DNA from: Dipetalonema caudispina | Taxonomy: Eukaryota; Nematoda; Chromadorea; Rhabditida; Onchocercidae | Reading direction: 5' to 3' | Length of the DNA: 64,000 bases | NCBI GenBank assembly: GCA_013365325.1 | Contig: JABVXV010000036.1 | Coordinates: 124,001 to 188,000, forward strand | Shown here: piece after piece, positions 59,401 through 64,000 of the stretch | Layout of the letters: each line of letters begins with the position of its first letter | Position numbering within the stretch: position 1 is the first letter of the stretch | Notes under the pieces: model-generated | The model's database searches: none | What the model was told of the DNA's origin: nothing | The model's input: the letters and a program-made list of their open reading frames with translations, nothing else | Program-made: the position numbers and the translations under genes

Positions 59401-60842
59401 ACAATGCTAAATGGTAAAAATTTTTCGAGAGATCGATAATAAATATCATTCAAGTATGAACAAAAATCTCACTGTATTATGCATTAAAACGATAATAAAT
59501 CGAATAATTCATTATCAATTCTCAGGTACAGCAACAACCATATTGAAAAGAGAGACACCTGGTAACCATAGCTATTATTGTGACGGTGTACTGTATCATG
59601 AGGCATGTTCGGAAATGATGGGTTCATCACCAACAATGCGCTGTTCATCTGTGGCGCTTCCAGCTCGTTGTGAGCGAAACCGAAGCGGTTATGCAACTGA
59701 TTCTGAAATTGGTTTGTTTGTATTGATGTTATATAAATATTATATAAATGTGGATTAATATATAAATTAGATGTAATAATATTTTATTGTGCGTTAATAC
59801 ATATTTTAACATTTTCTGTTAAGAGTAGCTAGTAAGCAATGACTAGCTCATATTTTAGTTACGCATCTGCCATATAAGGTGAAAAAATTTTGATAGTAAA
59901 GAACTTGTAAAGACAACAAGAAGTCCTTGGATGTCTCTCAACATCACTGATTATTTTTATTGTCACGACACTATTAGAAAAGTTTGAATTACACTAATTT
60001 TTTAAAAAAAAAGGAAGAAAAAAAATCAAGTTTTTTTGTAGGGATGGGACGGTATGGTGCACGTTGTGTTGAAGCTGTATCAGGTGCAACTGTTGAGTTG
60101 AGTCCGACTTCTTCACAGACTTCGGTCAATAACAGAATGACTCCAACTCCACTGAAACTTAACAATATTGGAATGTTGCTGAGGCAATTGCAACATAATG
60201 ACGAAGTTTCCAGGTTCATATTCATTCAGATTATTTTAATGGCTCTTACTTTGCTGTGTATTAAGAACCTTTTTTTTTTTTTTTTTTTTCATCGTTTAAT
60301 TGAGAGTACAACATTGTTATTTCAGCGACGCAGAACTAAGTGCGGTAGAGGCAGATCATGTGGAACATGGTGATTTGGGTTCTAATACGGAGTCAAGTAG
60401 AGGCTATGAATCTCAGGAAGCAAAGTATTGATACTTTTTTGAAATTTTAAAGAAAATATAGAGTTAAAGAGTCTACACTTCTCTAAATTTAACCAGCAAT
60501 TTTTTCCTAGTTTTTTAAGGGAAATTTTGAAAAAAAAATTAAAATAATAAGTTTTATAATTACAGCACATCGCGGCCGAATGGTTTAGATCCGAACTTTT
60601 CGCGATCGTTTCAGAGCAAAGATCGGAACGTGGGCAATGAAAGATTGGATAGTGCTCGTAACTGTAGCAATAGTTCAGCTTGCTTCTCAAATGAAGCAAT
60701 GCTGAATGGGCACAGTACTCTGTTCCAAGAATGTCAATCTCTTTCTGAGATGGAAATGAGCGAAAGGACCAGTAGGCATGCACATCCTCACGGTCAAAGT
60801 CAACATTCATTATTTAATGACTCATTCAGGTTGGAGGTATGA
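50521..60842 (+). CDS. unc-71: membrane-anchored ADAM with inactive zinc motif (UNC-71/ADM-1-like)
   Basis: Twenty-three exons encode 1089 residues: 50521-50596, 50978-51098, 51212-51344, 51935-52050, 52238-52397, 52531-52599, 52753-52824, 54226-54370, 54517-54623, 54748-54884, 55845-55953, 56404-56568, 56812-57004, 57282-57501, 57994-58150, 58288-58432, 58805-58901, 58975-59082, 59208-59413, 59526-59711, 60042-60213, 60326-60424, 60566-60842. Order: signal peptide (MFLTSCYYFILIAVLLADF), prodomain (FEVVHPFQIR), metalloprotease-like domain from KFVELAVIGD (about 213), disintegrin, cysteine-rich, EGF-like, membrane span (about 716-739) and a 350-residue Ser-rich tail. The zinc site reads HNLAHIMGMDHD (349-360). 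The three His remain but the catalytic Glu is Asn, so proteolysis is not expected. No RxxR furin site is visible before the domain (only SKR). C. elegans UNC-71, a non-catalytic ADAM in motor-axon guidance and sex-myoblast migration, is the best match by this trait. Orthology to other ADAMs is not excluded. Confidence 0.9.
55216..55375 (+). CDS. candidate alternative terminal exon inside ADAM intron 10
   Basis: An acceptor (CAGTTTTAG) is followed by a 52-codon frame ending in TGA. Its phase fits the phase-2 donor of ADAM exon 10. The sequence (MDMPSIPRGLLQSDKEAF and an acidic Ser-rich end with SSDCDSS) is protein-like and clearly less AT-rich than the surrounding intron. If used, it would end the protein just after the metalloprotease-like region, without disintegrin, EGF or membrane parts. 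It could equally be a decayed insertion. Confidence 0.35.
55909..56121 (-). CDS. small antisense ORF over ADAM exon 11 and intron 11
   Basis: Seventy codons from an ATG on the strand opposite the ADAM gene, polar and charged (for example NPRNFAISGMRKNEAI). Part of it is a shadow of exon 11, but about 170 bases lie over the intron and remain codon-like. No family is recognised and no splice context was worked out. Confidence 0.15.
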   Translation of the reverse strand: MYYNGQSSQQKSELFHKVEQSPIQSFKNHSKKMLADYNPRNFAISGMRKNEAINAYLQWFIQQALQMSRL

Positions 60843-63136
60843 CCGTTACTGGGCTGTATTTTTGCTGGAATTCGCTTTTTAACTAGGCTTTATTTTTCAA
60901 AAATTCAAGCACTTATCCTTGCTTTTCATGTGAAAAATACTCATTATATATAAGCTATCAGGTTGATCTTTTCAAGAATTCTTGATCAAATTGTAGATAG
61001 TTGAGAAACTTGAAGTGTATGAAAAACTGCTGCTTATCATAGGTAGTTTGAAACGGTGAAGTGTGATTGATCTCTCTTATACAAAGTTTGTTTTCATTTC
61101 ATTCCGAAAATTTGTTAACTGAATGTATTTTGGCGCAATCTTTTGTATTTATATATGTCTCTAATATTTCCTACCTCTTTCCATGATTTTAATCTCTCAA
61201 GAAACATGTTTTATTTCTTGTCAACAAACATGTTTTGCCTCTTTTTCCAAGGAAAAATCAGGTTGAGATGTAACTATATATGATACTTTCTTCTGCAGTA
61301 TAATCAAGATGTACTTTTGCAATTAACTGCTTTTATAAAGAAAACACTCTGGCATAAAAATGAGTTAAAGAGTATTGCAATTGAAGGAATTATAAATTTT
61401 ATAATCATTTAAGGAACTTAGAGTTGAGATTCTCAGAAAACTTTCAAACAAAATTCTGATGTAATTAGCATAACAATGACAACTATAAACGCATTGGCAA
61501 AAAAAAAAAAAAAAAAAGAAATGCGTTTTAAACTTTTACTGATTACTGCTGCTATCAGATATTTTCTTTAATAATATAAAAATTTATGAATAAAAGAGTT
61601 ATTTTTCTAGTAGATATTCTCCTGAAATTATTATCTTGAATGAGGGCTTCAATTTTTCCCTTCAAACATATTGATTTTTTCTTAATTTATTCTAATCTTT
61701 CATTTCTATTATTGCTATTTTGATATCATATCTCATGAATTCAATCCACTGCCTCTTTTAACTGTCCAATAATTTGCATAACTAATCGGATTTCACTCTT
61801 CACGCCAATATTTTCATACATTGTTGTTGAAATGGTCTTTCAGTTTGAATTTCTGTTATAGTTTTGTACATATTTCTGAAAATTTGTCAGTTAAATTTAT
61901 TCGAAATATGCTTTACCTGTACTCAATGAATGTTATATGACTGATTAGGAAAGAAGCATATAAATAATGAGTGATAAGTATTTTTAGCTTAATTGCCCAT
62001 TTAAGACTTGAAATTTTCATTTAATCTTTTGAAACACATTGTAAAACTATTAATTACAAAAACAAAAGCATATATTTGAAAGAAACAATACGGTGAAAAA
62101 GGGTTAATTTACTTCCCCATGAAACATAACTAAATTTCCGCAAGATATATCTAGTTTTCTCAAATTATCATTCAAAGATGGAAATGTTTTTGAATAGTTT
62201 GAATTAGTAATTCTCATAGATCATATATCGTATCGTATTATCATCATTTGCAATATGCATAACGTCAAGAGAGAATGAATGATGAATTTATTGTTGCAAG
62301 CAGGAAAAAAAGAAATACATTTAGCATTAATGAAATATTGAAATTGAATAAATGAAATAATTAAATGATTGATAGATATTTTCTACTCCTCATATAATCA
62401 TTTTGTATTGATTCTTTTAAAAAATTGTATAATTTTTTTTTTTTTTTATCAACACTGCTAATTAATTTTCCAAAGAGTATTTAATTATGTGAAAATTGTT
62501 ATGAGAATAAAAGAAAAAAAGAAAAAAAAAGATATATAAATCTTTTCAATTCAACAAAACTATAGTAGTAGTAGTAGTAGTAGTAATATAGCAAATTTAT
62601 CTTTACAGATGATGAAGTTTAGAAAGTCGGGAAAATTTTTTGGTTCAATTAAGCTATACTTGCATTATTTATGAAAGATTGAAAGTATTATATGAATTGG
62701 AAAGATACCAATGTTAATAGAAATTCTAATATTTATCCTTTGAAATCAATCAATTACCAATCATTTCCACGATTGATCAAATTGATGAAACATGAAATAA
62801 TTGATTAGTAAGCTACTCTAATATTAGTACTAATTATAGGTAATTTGATTAATTTGATGAAAAAAAAAAAGATATGATTAATATAATAAGGTAGCATATA
62901 ATCCTATTCTTTTTTTTATATCAAAGAGAGAAATAAAATACCAAAATATCTTCCTCTCAATTATTATTAATTCAGGAAAACGGAAAAGATACACATATCG
63001 TCGTTCGACATTTTTCAACCCTCCTCTTCCTAATTGTAATCAAATTTAACAGTTTACACTAATTTAACAAGAATGTAATTTTAATACAAATCCATTAATT
63101 ATCATTAAAGGTTATCATAATTATCATAATAGACTT

Positions 63137-63277
63137 TTACTCTTCTCCCAAATAACAAAATGTTATACCTTTTCTCTCCATTAACATCATATTCCTTATC
63201 TTCAGAATTATCATTTCTAAATTAACCATATCTTTTTCCGGATCATAATATACAGCTTCGTATCCTGAAAATAATAT
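63137..63277 (-). CDS. weak candidate terminal exon of a gene beyond the right edge
   Basis: After an acceptor TTTATTGCAG, 46 codons are open to a TAA (includes GYEAVYYDPEKDMVNLEM). In a second frame, a shorter block between TTAATTTAG and GTATAA is also protein-like (NDNSEDKEYDVNGEK), so the correct frame is unclear. No family was recognised. Confidence 0.2.
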   Translation of the reverse strand: MLFSGYEAVYYDPEKDMVNLEMIILKIRNMMLMERKGITFCYLGEE

Positions 63278-63330
63278 CTGCAATAAAGAAAAAAAAAATC
63301 ATTAGATGAGACGTCCGTTTTCACAACGAT

Positions 63331-63521
63331 CCGGTTTGATTAAAGCAAATGATCAGGTCTGATCATCTTCGGAAATATTGCTTGAACTGTTTCTTCATGA
63401 GTAATTTTCCTTGAAATGGCCTTCATATCCGGTTGATTAAAACAAATGATCAGGTATGATCATCTCCGGAAATACTGCTTGAATTGTTCATAAATAATTT
63501 TCCTTGAGATGGCTTTCATAT
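63331..63521 (+). repeat. diverged tandem duplication, about 95-bp unit
   Basis: 63331-63428 and 63429-63521 share CCGGTTTGATTAAA, AAATGATCAGGT, TGATCATC, CCGGAAATA, TGCTTGAA and TTTTCCTTGA blocks. Each unit carries a GATCAG-GT-CTGATC type palindrome, perfect in the first unit and with one mismatch in the second. Confidence 0.8.
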
Positions 63522-64000
63522 TACACCTTTTATATTTTTTTTTTGTCATTAACTTTATGAATCATACATTAGTAACTTACAGATTAGTTCTTTAAATTTC
63601 AACATGTTCTTTCTTTTTTTTTTAAGCTTCAGATGGTGTGTTAAAAAGGTTTAGAATGAGAAGCAGTTGGAATTAAGTAAGATACTGAATTAAGTAATAA
63701 TTTTAAAACTTCTAATTAATAACTTCTAATTATTATCCGGCAAAGGAATGCATTCCTTCCCATAGTTTATTATTCTTTTCATCTCCGGATTCTTTTCAAG
63801 TCAACATTTTGAACTCTTTGAGCTTTCCATTTCATTTATCATGCCAAGATTGTCGGAAATAGTTGATTGGATTTTTTGATTTCTGAGAAACTAGTCGTTG
63901 ATCTTAATGTGGCATATTATCAGTCTTCGTCCATCCAGTGGATACTTCACAATTTTCCTCATTTATTCGATATTAAACTGATGAATTTGTCGATTTTGAA

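Larger units (their letters stand above)
60843..64000. other. 3' flank of the ADAM gene and right-edge DNA
   Basis: AT-rich DNA with poly-A tracts, a short (TAG)n run near 62564-62584, a diverged tandem duplication at 63331-63521 and one weak minus-strand candidate exon (63137-63277). No confident gene. Confidence 0.5.

Overview
The window is nuclear DNA from a nematode, most likely a filarial (clade III) species. It is very AT-rich, with many homopolymer tracts and microsatellites. Its genes are intron-rich, with short-to-medium introns and T-rich TTTCAG-type acceptors, and the encoded proteins look nematode-like. The species call is an inference; no species-specific marker was identified. 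All splice models were built by hand from reading frame, splice signals and family resemblance. For the multi-exon genes the exon lengths sum to an exact multiple of three and the splice phases agree throughout.

Layout, left to right. (1) Minus strand: an XPR1-type SPX-EXS phosphate exporter in one uninterrupted exon (74-2239). (2) Minus strand: the first exon of an ATPSCKMT/FAM173-type lysine methyltransferase (5608-5826). Its downstream exons are not convincingly found. (3) A 100-N assembly gap (6276-6375) flanked by identical 121-bp ends, so probably artefactual. (4) Plus strand: eIF3a, the scaffold of translation initiation factor 3, 19 exons (8989-16802). (5) Minus strand: an unrecognised 735-residue single-pass membrane protein with a charged helix and a long Gln/Pro tract (18840-24711), perhaps with further 5' exons near 26.9 and 28.4 kb. 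(6) Minus strand: a class I myosin of the Myo1d/HUM-5 type, 22 exons (29487-37922). (7) A very AT-rich 7.6-kb stretch with decayed repeats. (8) Minus strand: cytochrome c oxidase subunit Va, 4 exons (45564-46615). (9) Microsatellite-rich intergenic DNA. (10) Plus strand: a membrane-anchored ADAM of 23 exons (50521-60842) whose zinc motif lacks the catalytic glutamate, resembling UNC-71/ADM-1. (11) About 3 kb of sparse DNA to the right edge.

The genes do not form one pathway. They are mostly housekeeping or cell-biological: phosphate export, translation initiation, respiration, actin motor, adhesion. XPR1, the methyltransferase, the myosin and COX5A each have a splice acceptor 2-10 nt before the start codon, as expected for spliced-leader trans-splicing.

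The items most worth a second look are the glutamate-less ADAM, a phase-compatible coding-like segment inside its intron 10, the intronless XPR1 gene, the unrecognised Q/P-rich membrane protein, and the incomplete methyltransferase gene. No CRISPR array, rRNA, tRNA or intact mobile element was seen.
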